The notes: generated by a model not told the origin, from the letters alone. 64,000 bases of DNA from CAYWIT01 sp964458415 (GCA_964458415.1 CAYWIT010000002.1:101327-165326); one strand, 5' to 3'; shown: positions 8,055-18,294, counted from the stretch's first letter. Numbers and translations are program-made.

Positions 8055-11000
8055 ATGGCAGCAGAACAACAATCTCTCATCGCTCTTCAGGCGAATGCAG
8101 TAACGGAAGTTAGCGTGACGGCAGGGAAGACACTGGCGATCGGGGGGGATGCCGAAGTTTCTGGAATGACGATGGGCAAGAGCGGAGAGCTTGTCGTTCA
8201 TTTTAATAACGGCGCGACGCTGGTGGTCAGGAATTTTTCCGAAGTCGCCGGTATGGGTGAGGCGCCCGCCATTACGATGCCAAACGGTCATGTTGTTAAT
8301 CTGGCGCAGCTGCTCCCCACGCTTGCCAGCGACATCCAAACGGCTGCTGGTGAAGAGACGCCAAGTGTTGTGACGGTTGAAAAACCCGCCGCAAATCAGG
8401 ATGTGGTTGTAAAGCTGGAACCGGGTCAGGAATATCAGTTCGGTTTTGCCATGAATGAGCCAACGGCTGTCAAGGATAACGAGGGGCAGCTGGTTATTAC
8501 TTTTAAAAACGGCGGGGAAATCATTATCCCCAATTATGGCGACATCAAGGCTTCGGGCAATCCTTCCAGCCTGACGCTTAGCGATGGCTCCCAGCTGAAG
8601 GCGACGGAACTGGGGGATGTGCTGGCGCAAGCGACGCAGCTGGCGGAAGTTGAACCTGCGGCTGGCGAGGCCGGTGGTGGCGCGCGGAACGGCTTTGGAT
8701 TCCAGAGCTCTTTTTCGGCAACCCCGCTTGAATCGCTTGACGCGATCGGACCTATTAACCCGACATCTCTGCAATACCGGGCGCCGGATCGTGAACCGTT
8801 GCCGACGGGTCTGAATGCTCCGGCGCCTGTCACGCCAAATCTTGAGGCGGCGGACAGTTACGTTTACGAGGACAATTCCGTTGCCTTGTTCGTTGACGCC
8901 CATCCGACGAATGCGAACGAGCAGCTGACGATCACGATTTCAGGGTTTGATGCGTCCTGGACGGTGGATACGACAGCCAGCGGCGGAACCTATAACGCGG
9001 CTACGGGCACATGGACAATCACGCTGGCCAAAGGCGCCAGCTTCACGGGCGGCCCGCTGGTCAGCCCGCCAGCGGACAGCGATGGCGACATGCCGAACCT
9101 GACCGTGACGCTGGATGTCACAAATCTGGCCACAGGCATGACGGGACAAGCCGTCAGCACAATCAATGTCTATACAGATGCGGTCGCCGACACGCCTGCA
9201 GTCGCAGCCAAGGATGCAACGGGTCATGAAGATACGCCAATTGCGCTGGATATCACAACGGCGGTAAAGGATACCGATGGTTCCGAGGAAATCACCGGCG
9301 TGGTTATTTCCGGCGTTCCTGCGAGTGCGACGCTGAATCATGGTACGGATCTTGGCGGCGGCCAGTGGCTGTTGTCCCTGACGGATCTGACCGGCCTGAC
9401 AATCACCACGGCCAAGGATTACAGCGGTTCCTTCGATCTGACGGTGACCTCCACGGCGACGGAAGTCAACCTGAGCGATACCGAATTCAATTTCAACAAT
9501 AACACGGCTAATAACACGGCAAAGCTGACCGTGACGGTTGAGGGTGTAGCGGATGAAGTTCTGCTGAAAGTCGAAGACGCTGAAGTGAAAGAAGATGGCG
9601 CCGTGGCGCTGAAGATTTCGGCGAGCCTGACGGATACCGATGGTTCCGAAACCCTGACAGTGACGATCTCCGGTATTGCGCCGGGCTGGGGTGTGGATAC
9701 GACGACGAGCGGCGGGACTTATAACGCCGCTACAGGTACATGGACACTGGCGTTGCCTGCCGGCGTGACCAGTTTTACGGGCGGCCCAGAAGTCAGCCCT
9801 CCGGCTGACAGCGATGCAGACCTGACCGGTCTGGTCGTGACGGCGACGGCGATGGATGGCGGGGATACGAATTCCGCCACGGCGATCATCAATGTCGTAA
9901 CCGATGCTGTCATCGATGTTCCGCATCTGGATGCGCAGAATGCTTCCGGCATCGAAGATAATCCGGTTGCCCTGACGATCACGATGGGTGTTGGCGACAC
10001 TGACGGTTCCGAGCAGATCACAAATATCCTGATCTCCGGCGTGCCTGCGGGCGCGGCGCTGAATCATGGCGCAGACCTTGGCGGCGGTGTCTGGCAACTG
10101 ACAATGGCCGATCTGACAGGCCTGAATTTCCTGCCCGCGCCGAACTTTTATGGCACGGTTAATCTGACGGTGACGATCACCTCGACAGAGGCGAACCTGA
10201 GCGGTGGTGAATACGATTATAACGATAACCAGATGACGATTTCTGATGATATGGTCATTACGGTTGAATCGCAGCCGGAAACGCCACGGGTTTCCGCAGA
10301 AGAGGCCTGCGTGAAAGAAGATGGTTCTGTTCAGCTTGTCGTGCATGCGGCGCTGGACCCAACCGGCCCCGCAACGGATGTTCTGACGGTTTCCATTTCC
10401 GGCATTCAAGCCGATTGGAGTGTTGATACGACGGCCAGTGGCGGTACCTATGATGCCGGTATGGGCACATGGACCCTGACATTGCCGGCAGGCAATAATT
10501 TTACTGGCGGCCCGGTTTTTTCTCCTCCCGCTGACAGTGATGTCGATATGACCGGCCTGGTCGTGACGGCAACGCAGACGGATCCGGTTTCCGGCACGGC
10601 GTCTTCGGCGGCTGTGACAACGAAAATTGTCGTTGACGCTGTGATTGACGCGCCGACGGTAGATGCACAGGATGCATCGGGTGACGAAGATACGTCCATT
10701 CCGTTGACCATCGCAGTCGGTCCGGGCGGTGACAATACCGACGGTTCCGAAGCGATTACCGCGATCATTATTTCCGGCGTGCCTGCGGGTGCGGCGCTGA
10801 ACCATGGCACCAATCTGGGCGGCGGCCAGTGGAGCTTGACGCAGGCCGATCTGTCCGGTCTGGCGCTCACCCCCGCGGCGAACTGGTCCGGCACGATCAA
10901 CCTGACGGTTGCCGTGACGGAAAAAGAAGTCACGTTGAGTGGCGAGGAATGCGATCTGACGGACAACCAGAAAACGGTGACCGACAAGCTGACTGTAACG

Positions 11001-14000
11001 GTCAAGCCTGTGGCTGACGAGCCTTCTGTCAGCGCAAGAGATGTCTGCGTGAAAGAAGACGGATCCGTCCAACTGCAGGTTTCTGCAAGCCTGACGGATA
11101 CGGATGGTTCCGAGCATCTGACGGTCACCATCAGTGGCATTCAGGCGGGCTGGACAGTGAACACAACGGCGAGTGGCGGGACGTATAACGCCGCGACAGG
11201 CGTCTGGACGCTGACTCTGCCGGCCGGTGTAACGGCATTCACAGGCGGCCCTGTTGTCAAGCCGCCGGCGAACAGCGATGCCGACATGACGGGCCTGACC
11301 GTGACGGCGACAGCGACGGAGAGCGATGGCGCGACGATGAGCTCAAGCGCAGACTTCAAGGTCGTGACGGATGCGGTCATTGACACGCCGTTCCTTGACG
11401 CGAACAACGTAACGGGAGATCAGGATCAGCCGGTCTCTCTCGACATCAAAACAAACGTAACGGATACGGATGGCTCCGAAGCGATCACCAAAATCGTTAT
11501 CAGCGGCGTTCCCGACGGGTTCACGCTGTCGGCGGGAACAAATCTTGGTGGCGGCCAGTGGGAAGTAACACAGGCCCAATTGCCGGGCTTGCAAATCAAT
11601 CCTCCCGCGCACTGGGCAGGCACGCTGACGCTGACGGTGTCCTCTACTGCGACAGAGGTGAACCTGGGCGGCGAGGAATGCGATCTGACGGACAACCAGA
11701 AAACGGTGACCGACAAGCTGACCATCACGGTTCATGCCCGTCCGGATCAGCCGACACTCAGTGTTCATGACCAGTGCGTGAAGGAAGATGGCTCGACCCA
11801 GCTGGACATTCAGGCCAACCTGACGGACATGGCGGAATATCTGACCGTGACAGTGACTGGCTTTAAAGCGGGCTGGACAGTCGATACGTCTGCCAGTGGC
11901 GGTACTTATAATGCCGCAACGGGCACCTGGAGCATTACACTGGCGACAGGCCAGAATTTCTCCGGAGGGCCTATTGTGAAACCGCCAGCAAACAGCGATG
12001 CGGATCTGACAGGGCTGGTCGTAACGGCGACATCGACTGAACCCAGCGGCGTTTCCGCTTCCGTTCAGGCAACGATGAAAGTTGTGACAGATGCTGTCAT
12101 TGATACGCCGTATCTGAATGTTGCGAACGCTTCTGGCAAGGAAGATGTTTCTTCCGTCTCGCTTGCGATTTCGACCGGCGTAACGGATACGGATGGTTCC
12201 GAGGCGATTACCAAAGTCGTTATCAGCGGCCTGCCGGACGGATTTGCCCTGAACAAGGGGACAAATCTTGGCGGTGGCGCATGGCAATTGACAACAGGCC
12301 AATTGGTCGGTCTGAAGCTGGTGCCTCCTGCGAATTGGTCGGGCGAGTTCTCCCTGACCGTTTCATCGACAGCCAGAGAAGTCAAGCTGAGCGGCGAGGA
12401 ATGCGATTACACGGACAATGAAATGACCGTGACAAAAACGCTGAAAGTGACATTGACGCCTGTGGCAGATGCGCCAAACCTTTGCGTCAACGATGTCATG
12501 GTGAAGGAAGATGGAGCGGTCAAGCTATTTGTTGAAGCTGGACTGAGCGATCCGTCAGAACAGATGACCGTGACGATTTCAGGGTTCAAGCCGGGCTGGA
12601 CGGTTGATACAACGATTGACGGCGGCACGTATAATGCGGCAACCGGTGTCTGGAGCATCACGTTGCCGCTGGGCGTAACAGCCTTTGCGGGTGGCCCGCT
12701 GGTGCGGCCTCCGGCTGATAGCGATGCGGACCTGACAGGATTGGTCGCTACGGTGACGTCAACTGAAACAGATGGCAGCACGGCTTCCAAGTCCGGCACG
12801 TTCAGTATTTTCACCGATGCGGTGATTGATGCGCCAACAGTGGATGCCGGTGACGTAGCGGGAGACGCCGGAACGGCTATTGCCCTCGATATTAATGTCG
12901 GTAAAGGCGGAGATAATCTTGACGGTTCAGAGCAGATCACCAAGATCGAGCTTTCCGGTGTTCCGGCGGGGGCTGTGTTGAATCACGGCACAGATCTCGG
13001 TGGCGGCGTCTGGTCTCTGACGCTGGCGGATCTTTCCGGCTTGACGCTGACGCCTGCGGCGGGAACTTCAGGTTCTTATGCGCTGACTGTGACGGTGACA
13101 GAAACGGAAACCAGCCTGAGCGGGCTCGAGTTCGATCTGACAGACAACACGGCGACGGCGAGTGACAGCTTGACTGTTACGGTTCGGGCAGTTGATCCTG
13201 TCTTTAAAGTCGGCAAAAACGTCGATGACGTTGACGGCTCGGTCACGGCTTATGAGGTCGGCACCGGAACGGGCACGATCAAAGGAAATGGCGCAGCCGA
13301 TATCCTTGTTGGTGATGTTGGTGGCGCACGGTCGGAGACCCAGGCGAAGGATTACAATATCGTCATGGTTCTTGATATCAGCGGCAGCATGGGGTCAAAA
13401 TTTGATCCGACATCCAAATATTCCTTGCTGCTGGACGCTGTGCAGAATCTGCTTACGGATTTCAGCGGTTATCAGGGCGGTGATGTCAAGGTTCATATCG
13501 TTCCGTTCTCGACAACGGCGAAAACGGCGGGCACCTTTACGGTGACCGATGCCGCGGACTTTGCGGCGGCAGTGAACTATCTGGATACCCTGACCAATGC
13601 TGGCGGCGTAACGAACTACGAATCCGCATTGCAGGCAGCGATTACCTGGCTGCAGGGTTCCGGGAAGATAGCCGGTGCCGAGACCTACACTTATTTTGTC
13701 AGTGATGGACAGCCGAATACTTACGTCACAAGCACAAATCCGGCGCAAAGCGGATCCGAGACAGATTCCATGAATCAGATCAAGGGTACGGACGGCACGA
13801 ATGAAATCGCGCTGATCCAGAGCCTGAGCACGGAAGTTATCGGCGTTGGCATCAATATCGGTTCCAAGATCAGCAATATCAACCTGATCGACTCCAATGG
13901 GGTCGCGCTGAATATTGATGATCCGCTGGATCTGAATGCGGCGCTGGCGGGTTCCAATCCGATCAACAAAATCAATTCCGTTGGTGGTGATGAGCTGACG

Positions 14001-14630
14001 GGTGGTGACGGTAATGACCTGATCTTCGGCGATGCGCTCTTTACCGATGATCTGGCGGCGTTGCACGGACTGCCGACGGATCCGGGTTCGGGCTGGGAAG
14101 TTTTCGCGCGTCTTGAGGCGGGGGAAAGCACGACCAATCCGGGCTGGACACGGGCGGATACGATCTCCTATATCAAGACACATGCAGCAGCGCTGGCGGA
14201 GGAATCTGTTGGCAGCGATGGTCAGGGTCGTCTGGGTGGTCATGATACGCTGTCCGGTGGCGCCGGTGACGATGTGCTGTTTGGTCAGGAAGGGGACGAT
14301 ATCCTTTCCGGCGGCGACGGTCTGGATACGCTCTTCGGCGGTTCCGGCGCGGATACCTTCTTGCTGGGAACGTCTGCCGATGGCATTGACACGATCAAGG
14401 ATTTCAGCGTAAGCGATGGTGACATTCTGGATATTAGCAACATCCTGACAGGTTACGATCCCTTGACGGATAGTTTGTCTGACTTTGTAAAAGTTACGGC
14501 AAATGCCGGGGATACGCTGGTCCAGATTGACACGACAGGAACGGGAACCGCCTATCAGACGGTGGCTGTGCTTGAGGGAGTTAATGTCGATATGGACACG
14601 CTGACCAATCACGGTAATTTGATTGCCTAA
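8055..14630 (+). CDS. Giant RTX adhesin secreted by type I secretion, with T1SS-143-like repeats and a VWA domain
   Basis: The 2191-residue protein has no classical signal peptide. Residues 16-93 and 114-193 are two copies of an N-terminal beta domain (GELVVHFNNG against GQLVITFKNG). They are followed by a Gly/Pro linker with TAAG (96-99) and PAAG (201-204) motifs like LapG cleavage sites. Six tandem repeats of about 240 residues follow (about 265-1715), each with VKEDGSVQL, a SGGTYNAATG strand, SPPADSDAD and a second half with DTDGSEAIT and LNHGTNLGGG. A VWA domain begins with DISGSMG (Asp1774), ending before calcium-binding GGDGND-type nonapeptides (from ~1977 and ~2060) and a T1SS C-terminal signal. 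It is expected to be displayed on the surface for adhesion or biofilm. The tolC, ABC and HlyD genes for its export follow directly. Family known; the specific ligand is not. Confidence 0.93.
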   Translation: MAAEQQSLIALQANAVTEVSVTAGKTLAIGGDAEVSGMTMGKSGELVVHFNNGATLVVRNFSEVAGMGEAPAITMPNGHVVNLAQLLPTLASDIQTAAGEETPSVVTVEKPAANQDVVVKLEPGQEYQFGFAMNEPTAVKDNEGQLVITFKNGGEIIIPNYGDIKASGNPSSLTLSDGSQLKATELGDVLAQATQLAEVEPAAGEAGGGARNGFGFQSSFSATPLESLDAIGPINPTSLQYRAPDREPLPTGLNAPAPVTPNLEAADSYVYEDNSVALFVDAHPTNANEQLTITISGFDASWTVDTTASGGTYNAATGTWTITLAKGASFTGGPLVSPPADSDGDMPNLTVTLDVTNLATGMTGQAVSTINVYTDAVADTPAVAAKDATGHEDTPIALDITTAVKDTDGSEEITGVVISGVPASATLNHGTDLGGGQWLLSLTDLTGLTITTAKDYSGSFDLTVTSTATEVNLSDTEFNFNNNTANNTAKLTVTVEGVADEVLLKVEDAEVKEDGAVALKISASLTDTDGSETLTVTISGIAPGWGVDTTTSGGTYNAATGTWTLALPAGVTSFTGGPEVSPPADSDADLTGLVVTATAMDGGDTNSATAIINVVTDAVIDVPHLDAQNASGIEDNPVALTITMGVGDTDGSEQITNILISGVPAGAALNHGADLGGGVWQLTMADLTGLNFLPAPNFYGTVNLTVTITSTEANLSGGEYDYNDNQMTISDDMVITVESQPETPRVSAEEACVKEDGSVQLVVHAALDPTGPATDVLTVSISGIQADWSVDTTASGGTYDAGMGTWTLTLPAGNNFTGGPVFSPPADSDVDMTGLVVTATQTDPVSGTASSAAVTTKIVVDAVIDAPTVDAQDASGDEDTSIPLTIAVGPGGDNTDGSEAITAIIISGVPAGAALNHGTNLGGGQWSLTQADLSGLALTPAANWSGTINLTVAVTEKEVTLSGEECDLTDNQKTVTDKLTVTVKPVADEPSVSARDVCVKEDGSVQLQVSASLTDTDGSEHLTVTISGIQAGWTVNTTASGGTYNAATGVWTLTLPAGVTAFTGGPVVKPPANSDADMTGLTVTATATESDGATMSSSADFKVVTDAVIDTPFLDANNVTGDQDQPVSLDIKTNVTDTDGSEAITKIVISGVPDGFTLSAGTNLGGGQWEVTQAQLPGLQINPPAHWAGTLTLTVSSTATEVNLGGEECDLTDNQKTVTDKLTITVHARPDQPTLSVHDQCVKEDGSTQLDIQANLTDMAEYLTVTVTGFKAGWTVDTSASGGTYNAATGTWSITLATGQNFSGGPIVKPPANSDADLTGLVVTATSTEPSGVSASVQATMKVVTDAVIDTPYLNVANASGKEDVSSVSLAISTGVTDTDGSEAITKVVISGLPDGFALNKGTNLGGGAWQLTTGQLVGLKLVPPANWSGEFSLTVSSTAREVKLSGEECDYTDNEMTVTKTLKVTLTPVADAPNLCVNDVMVKEDGAVKLFVEAGLSDPSEQMTVTISGFKPGWTVDTTIDGGTYNAATGVWSITLPLGVTAFAGGPLVRPPADSDADLTGLVATVTSTETDGSTASKSGTFSIFTDAVIDAPTVDAGDVAGDAGTAIALDINVGKGGDNLDGSEQITKIELSGVPAGAVLNHGTDLGGGVWSLTLADLSGLTLTPAAGTSGSYALTVTVTETETSLSGLEFDLTDNTATASDSLTVTVRAVDPVFKVGKNVDDVDGSVTAYEVGTGTGTIKGNGAADILVGDVGGARSETQAKDYNIVMVLDISGSMGSKFDPTSKYSLLLDAVQNLLTDFSGYQGGDVKVHIVPFSTTAKTAGTFTVTDAADFAAAVNYLDTLTNAGGVTNYESALQAAITWLQGSGKIAGAETYTYFVSDGQPNTYVTSTNPAQSGSETDSMNQIKGTDGTNEIALIQSLSTEVIGVGINIGSKISNINLIDSNGVALNIDDPLDLNAALAGSNPINKINSVGGDELTGGDGNDLIFGDALFTDDLAALHGLPTDPGSGWEVFARLEAGESTTNPGWTRADTISYIKTHAAALAEESVGSDGQGRLGGHDTLSGGAGDDVLFGQEGDDILSGGDGLDTLFGGSGADTFLLGTSADGIDTIKDFSVSDGDILDISNILTGYDPLTDSLSDFVKVTANAGDTLVQIDTTGTGTAYQTVAVLEGVNVDMDTLTNHGNLIA
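8852..13196 (+). repeat. Six tandem ~720-bp coding repeats in the adhesin gene
   Basis: Unit boundaries judged from recurring protein motifs fall near 8852, 9553, 10270, 11016, 11744 and 12469, ending near 13196. Units 3 to 5 are the most alike at DNA level (for example the shared stretch around 10940-11000 and 11660-11730 encoding GEECDLTDNQKTVTDKLT), while the first unit is the most divergent. Such arrays can change copy number by recombination and are prone to assembly collapse. Confidence 0.85.
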
Positions 14631-14649
14631 TCTTCAATAATAAGATAGA

Positions 14650-14684
14650 AATTGAGGCTGCTGGATTTTTCCACAGCCTCAATT
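14650..14684 (+). terminator. Intergenic hairpin between the adhesin and tolC genes
   Basis: An 11-base-pair stem (ATTGAGGCTG with CAGCCTCAAT plus one flanking pair) encloses a short second stem and an ATTTTT loop. There is no following T-run, so this is either a weak terminator or a messenger-stabilising or processing hairpin that sets a different expression level for the export genes than for the adhesin. Confidence 0.5.
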
Positions 14685-14707
14685 CTACAATAATATCAAG
14701 GACTGAC

Positions 14708-16033
14708 ATGATGAAAACCTTTGCGAAATTTTGCACCGTTTCTGTTTTGAGCCTTATACTGGCCTCTCCGGCCTTTGCTGCGGGGGAAGATGGGGACCTG
14801 ACTTTGGTTGATGCCGTCAGTAAGGGCATTCAGACAAATCCGCAATATGCGCTGGTGGCGAATGATCATCTGGCAGTGAAGGAAGAATTATCTCAGGCCA
14901 AGGCGCTTTATATGCCGTCCGTCGATTTCCTGGGCGAAGGGGGATGGGAGCGGACGAATTCTCCGACGATTGACGATGAAAGCCTGATGCGCAAACGGGC
15001 GTCCTTGACATTGACGCAAATGCTCTTTGACGGCTGGGCGACAAAAAGCGAGGTCAGCCGCCAGAAGTCTCGCGTTGAGTCCACGGCAAATCGTGTCGGG
15101 GAAGTTGCGGAATTTACCGGGCTGGATATCGTAGAAGCCTATCTGGAAGTGCTGCGCCAGCGCGACCTGCTGTCGATTGCGCGCTCCAACGTGGAAGACC
15201 ACATGAAAATCCTGGGGACGATCGAGACTGGCGCTTCCGCCGGCACGGTCACCGAGGGGGATGTGGCGCAGGCCAATGCCCGCGTGGCGCAGGCGCGCGC
15301 AACGTCTTCTTCTACCGAGCAGGATCTGCGGAGAGCGGAGGCTTTGTTCATTCAGAAAGTCGGCGATGTACCGGGTGATATGGCTTTCCCCGACATTCCC
15401 CGCGACAAGCTGGCGGCTACTCTTGATGAGGCCATCCGCATGGCTATAACACAAAGCCCGACATTGGCCGTTTATGAATCCGATGTTAAAGTGGCGGATG
15501 CAGAATATCAGGCGTCCGGCGCGACGTTGTACCCGAAAATCGATTTGGAGGCGAATGCTTCCGTCGGCCATGATCTGAGCGGTGTTGAAGGCAACGATAA
15601 CCGCCAGTCCGTTCTGGCTGTTATGCGCTGGAACCTCTATCGCGGCGGTGCCGATCAGGCGCGGCAGCGTGAATTTATGTACCGTCATGCTCTCTCTCGG
15701 GAGCGTCGTGCGGATGCCGCGCGTCAGGTTGAAAAAGATATGCGTGATACGTGGGCAGGAATGGTTTCCGCCGGTGAACGCGCAAAAGAGTTTCAGGATC
15801 AGACGGTGGCAAACGAGAAAGTCGTCAATGTCTATCTGGATCAGTTCAGTCTGGACCGCAGGACGCTGCTGGATGTGCTGGATTCCCAGAACGAGCTGTT
15901 CGTTTCCCGTTCCAGCCATGTCAACTCCCTCTACACGGAAATGTTCGCGGTGTTCCGCGTTCTGGCCTTGCAGGGGAATCTGCTGAAAACGCTGGGCGTT
16001 GAGAAGCCGCGCGAGGCACGTCTGGAGAAGTGA
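14708..16033 (+). CDS. TolC-family outer-membrane protein of the type I secretion system (LapE-like)
   Basis: The 441-residue protein has a signal peptide ending at SPAFA (residue ~24) and two homologous halves of long alpha-helices and short beta-strands typical of TolC channels: TLVDAVSKGIQTNPQYAL in the first half, and LDEAIRMAITQSPTLAVYE in the second. It would form the outer-membrane channel through which the adhesin just upstream leaves the cell. An AAGGACTGAC ribosome site precedes the start, and the ABC-transporter gene follows after 29 bases. Confidence 0.92.
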   Translation: MMKTFAKFCTVSVLSLILASPAFAAGEDGDLTLVDAVSKGIQTNPQYALVANDHLAVKEELSQAKALYMPSVDFLGEGGWERTNSPTIDDESLMRKRASLTLTQMLFDGWATKSEVSRQKSRVESTANRVGEVAEFTGLDIVEAYLEVLRQRDLLSIARSNVEDHMKILGTIETGASAGTVTEGDVAQANARVAQARATSSSTEQDLRRAEALFIQKVGDVPGDMAFPDIPRDKLAATLDEAIRMAITQSPTLAVYESDVKVADAEYQASGATLYPKIDLEANASVGHDLSGVEGNDNRQSVLAVMRWNLYRGGADQARQREFMYRHALSRERRADAARQVEKDMRDTWAGMVSAGERAKEFQDQTVANEKVVNVYLDQFSLDRRTLLDVLDSQNELFVSRSSHVNSLYTEMFAVFRVLALQGNLLKTLGVEKPREARLEK

Positions 16034-16062
16034 TCTCCTGACGGGTCTGGGGAGCAACCCGT

Positions 16063-18294
16063 TTGACATCCGAGACAGTAAATTCTGATAAAGATATGCC
16101 AGAGAGCGGCTTGGGGAAATTCTGGCCGCTTGAAGCCGAGCGCATTTCTCTTGATGACCCGTTGATGGAATGTCTGGCTATTGTGGCGGCGGACTATGGG
16201 CGCCGGACAACGGCTGTGGCCTTGTCGGCGGGGCTGCCGGTGCATGGCGAACAAATGGCTTCTCCCGCTGCGTTTGTACGCGCTGCCGACCGCATCAGCA
16301 TGACAGCACGGATGGTGCGCCGTCCTTTGGCGGATTTGCTGGCCAGTCCGAATTTGCCCTGTATTCTGGTGTTAAAGAATAATCAGGCTTGCATTTTGAA
16401 AGGGCGGCGCGGTGATAATGCAGAATTGATCTTTCCGGAGACGCCGGATCAGCCCGTTGCCATTCCGCTGATGGATTTAAAATCGCGTTATCATGACTAT
16501 GCATTTTTTGTGCGGCCGCGCGCGCAGATGGACGGACGCTCCGGCCCGCAGGCCATAGAAGAGGGGCGCGACTGGTTCTGGAGCGCGATCTGGCGCCACC
16601 GCAAGATTTATTACGAGGTCATGGTCGCGGCTGTAGTGGTTAACGTGCTGGCTCTGGCCAGCCCGCTTTTTACGATGAATGTCTATGACCGCGTTATTCC
16701 CAACAGCGCATTCCCGACTTTGTGGGTTCTGGCGACGGGTGTTTTCATTGCCTATATCTTCGATTTCCTGTTAAAAAATCTGCGTTCGCATTTTGTCGAT
16801 ACAGCGGGACGCAAAGCGGATAACGTTATTTCCGCGCGGATTTTCGAGCAGATGCTGGGGATGAAAATGGCGGCCCGTCCGCCGAGCGTCGGTGTGCATG
16901 CCGCTAACCTCAAGGAATTTGAAACGCTGCGTGATTTCTTTACCTCGGCGACCGTCATCGCCCTGATCGACTTTCCTTTTATTTTGCTGTTTATCGTCAT
17001 GATCTGGATGATTGCGGGACCGGTGGCCATCGTGCCGGCCGTTCTGGTGCCGTTGGTAATCGGCGTCGGCATGATGCTGCAGCGGCCTCTTGATAAAGTG
17101 ATCAAGGAGTCGATGCGCGAGAATGCTTTTAAAAGCGGTCTGATTTTTGAAACGCTCAGCGGGCTGGAGACGATCAAGGCGCAGGCCGCCGAAGGGCATA
17201 TGCAGCGCAAGTGGGAGGAATTGACGGAGCTTGCATCCTCCACCAATGTCAAGGCACGCGGTATTGCGGCGTTTGGCGTGAATTTTGCGGTTTTTTGCTC
17301 TAACATCGTTTCTGTCTGCATGGTGGTTTACGGTACTTACCTGATCGCAGATGGAGATATTACGATGGGGGCACTGATTGCGGCGGTGATCCTGTCCGGT
17401 CGAGCCATGGCGCCGCTGGCCTCTGTCGCTGCCATTCTGACCAAATACAGCCAGTCGAAAGAGGCGCTGGATCGCCTGAACGAACTGATGCGTTCTCCTG
17501 TCGAGCGGTCCTTGTCGCAAACCTTTATTTCCATGCCGGTGATGAAAGGCGAGATACGGTTTCGCGATGTAGTGTTCCGTTACCCGAACCAGAAAACGCC
17601 GGCGCTCAATAACATCAGTTTTTCTATCGAGCCGGGCGACCATGTCGGCGTGATCGGCGCGGTCGGTTCCGGCAAGACGACGATTGAACGGCTTGTTCTC
17701 AATCTTTACCAGCCGGAAAGCGGTTCGGTGCAGGTGGACGGCGTGGACGTGCGGCAGATTGATCCGGCAGACCTGCGCCGGAACGTCGGTGTTGTGCAGC
17801 AGACGCCTTATCTTTTCTTTGGCTCTGTGCGTGAAAATATCACGTTGGGGCATGAATCCGTTCCGGATAGCGCAGTTCTGCGCGCGGCAGAAATGGCGGG
17901 GGTGATGGATTTTCTGCGTGATTCCGAGGCGGGGCTGGATACGCAGGTCGGCGAACGGGGGGAGAATCTTTCCGGTGGCCAGAGGCAGGCCGTGGCCATT
18001 GCGCGCGCGCTTCTCTATGATCCGCCGATGTTGCTATTGGACGAACCGACGGCTTCGATTGATCCGGGGTCAGAGCGCAGGCTTTACGGGCATCTGCGCG
18101 AGCTGATCAAGGGAAAAACGATTTTACTGGTCACGCATAAAAGCGCGGTACTGGGGTTGGTGGACAAGCTGATCCTGATGGATCGTGGGCGCATTGTTGC
18201 CGCAGGGCCGCGTGACGAGGTTATTGCAAAATTGCAGTCAGGCGTTTTCAAGGCGGGAGCTGCCGGTACGCAGGGGGTAACGCCGAATGAGTGA
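16063..18294 (+). CDS. Type I secretion ABC transporter, peptidase-like N domain plus permease and ATPase (LapB-like)
   Basis: The 743-residue protein has an N-terminal C39-like domain (about residues 30-150) without a catalytic cysteine, as in LapB and HlyB. About six membrane segments follow (185-470), then an ABC ATPase with Walker A GAVGSGKTT near residue 532, LSGGQRQAV and Walker B LLLDEPTASID. It energises adhesin export. I accept the TTG at 16063 because GGGGAG lies at good spacing and the next in-frame ATG (16096) has no ribosome site. The end overlaps the HlyD gene by eight bases, indicating translational coupling. Confidence 0.93.
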   Translation: MTSETVNSDKDMPESGLGKFWPLEAERISLDDPLMECLAIVAADYGRRTTAVALSAGLPVHGEQMASPAAFVRAADRISMTARMVRRPLADLLASPNLPCILVLKNNQACILKGRRGDNAELIFPETPDQPVAIPLMDLKSRYHDYAFFVRPRAQMDGRSGPQAIEEGRDWFWSAIWRHRKIYYEVMVAAVVVNVLALASPLFTMNVYDRVIPNSAFPTLWVLATGVFIAYIFDFLLKNLRSHFVDTAGRKADNVISARIFEQMLGMKMAARPPSVGVHAANLKEFETLRDFFTSATVIALIDFPFILLFIVMIWMIAGPVAIVPAVLVPLVIGVGMMLQRPLDKVIKESMRENAFKSGLIFETLSGLETIKAQAAEGHMQRKWEELTELASSTNVKARGIAAFGVNFAVFCSNIVSVCMVVYGTYLIADGDITMGALIAAVILSGRAMAPLASVAAILTKYSQSKEALDRLNELMRSPVERSLSQTFISMPVMKGEIRFRDVVFRYPNQKTPALNNISFSIEPGDHVGVIGAVGSGKTTIERLVLNLYQPESGSVQVDGVDVRQIDPADLRRNVGVVQQTPYLFFGSVRENITLGHESVPDSAVLRAAEMAGVMDFLRDSEAGLDTQVGERGENLSGGQRQAVAIARALLYDPPMLLLDEPTASIDPGSERRLYGHLRELIKGKTILLVTHKSAVLGLVDKLILMDRGRIVAAGPRDEVIAKLQSGVFKAGAAGTQGVTPNE

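Noticed and set aside
8940..11117. 725-codon open frame on the minus strand across the adhesin
   Set aside because: It mirrors the repeat structure of the adhesin and is His/Arg/Cys-rich with no recognisable domain; a shadow of a repetitive GC-biased gene.
11343..14612. Further long antisense frames over the adhesin
   Set aside because: Same cause; no ribosome sites or protein families.
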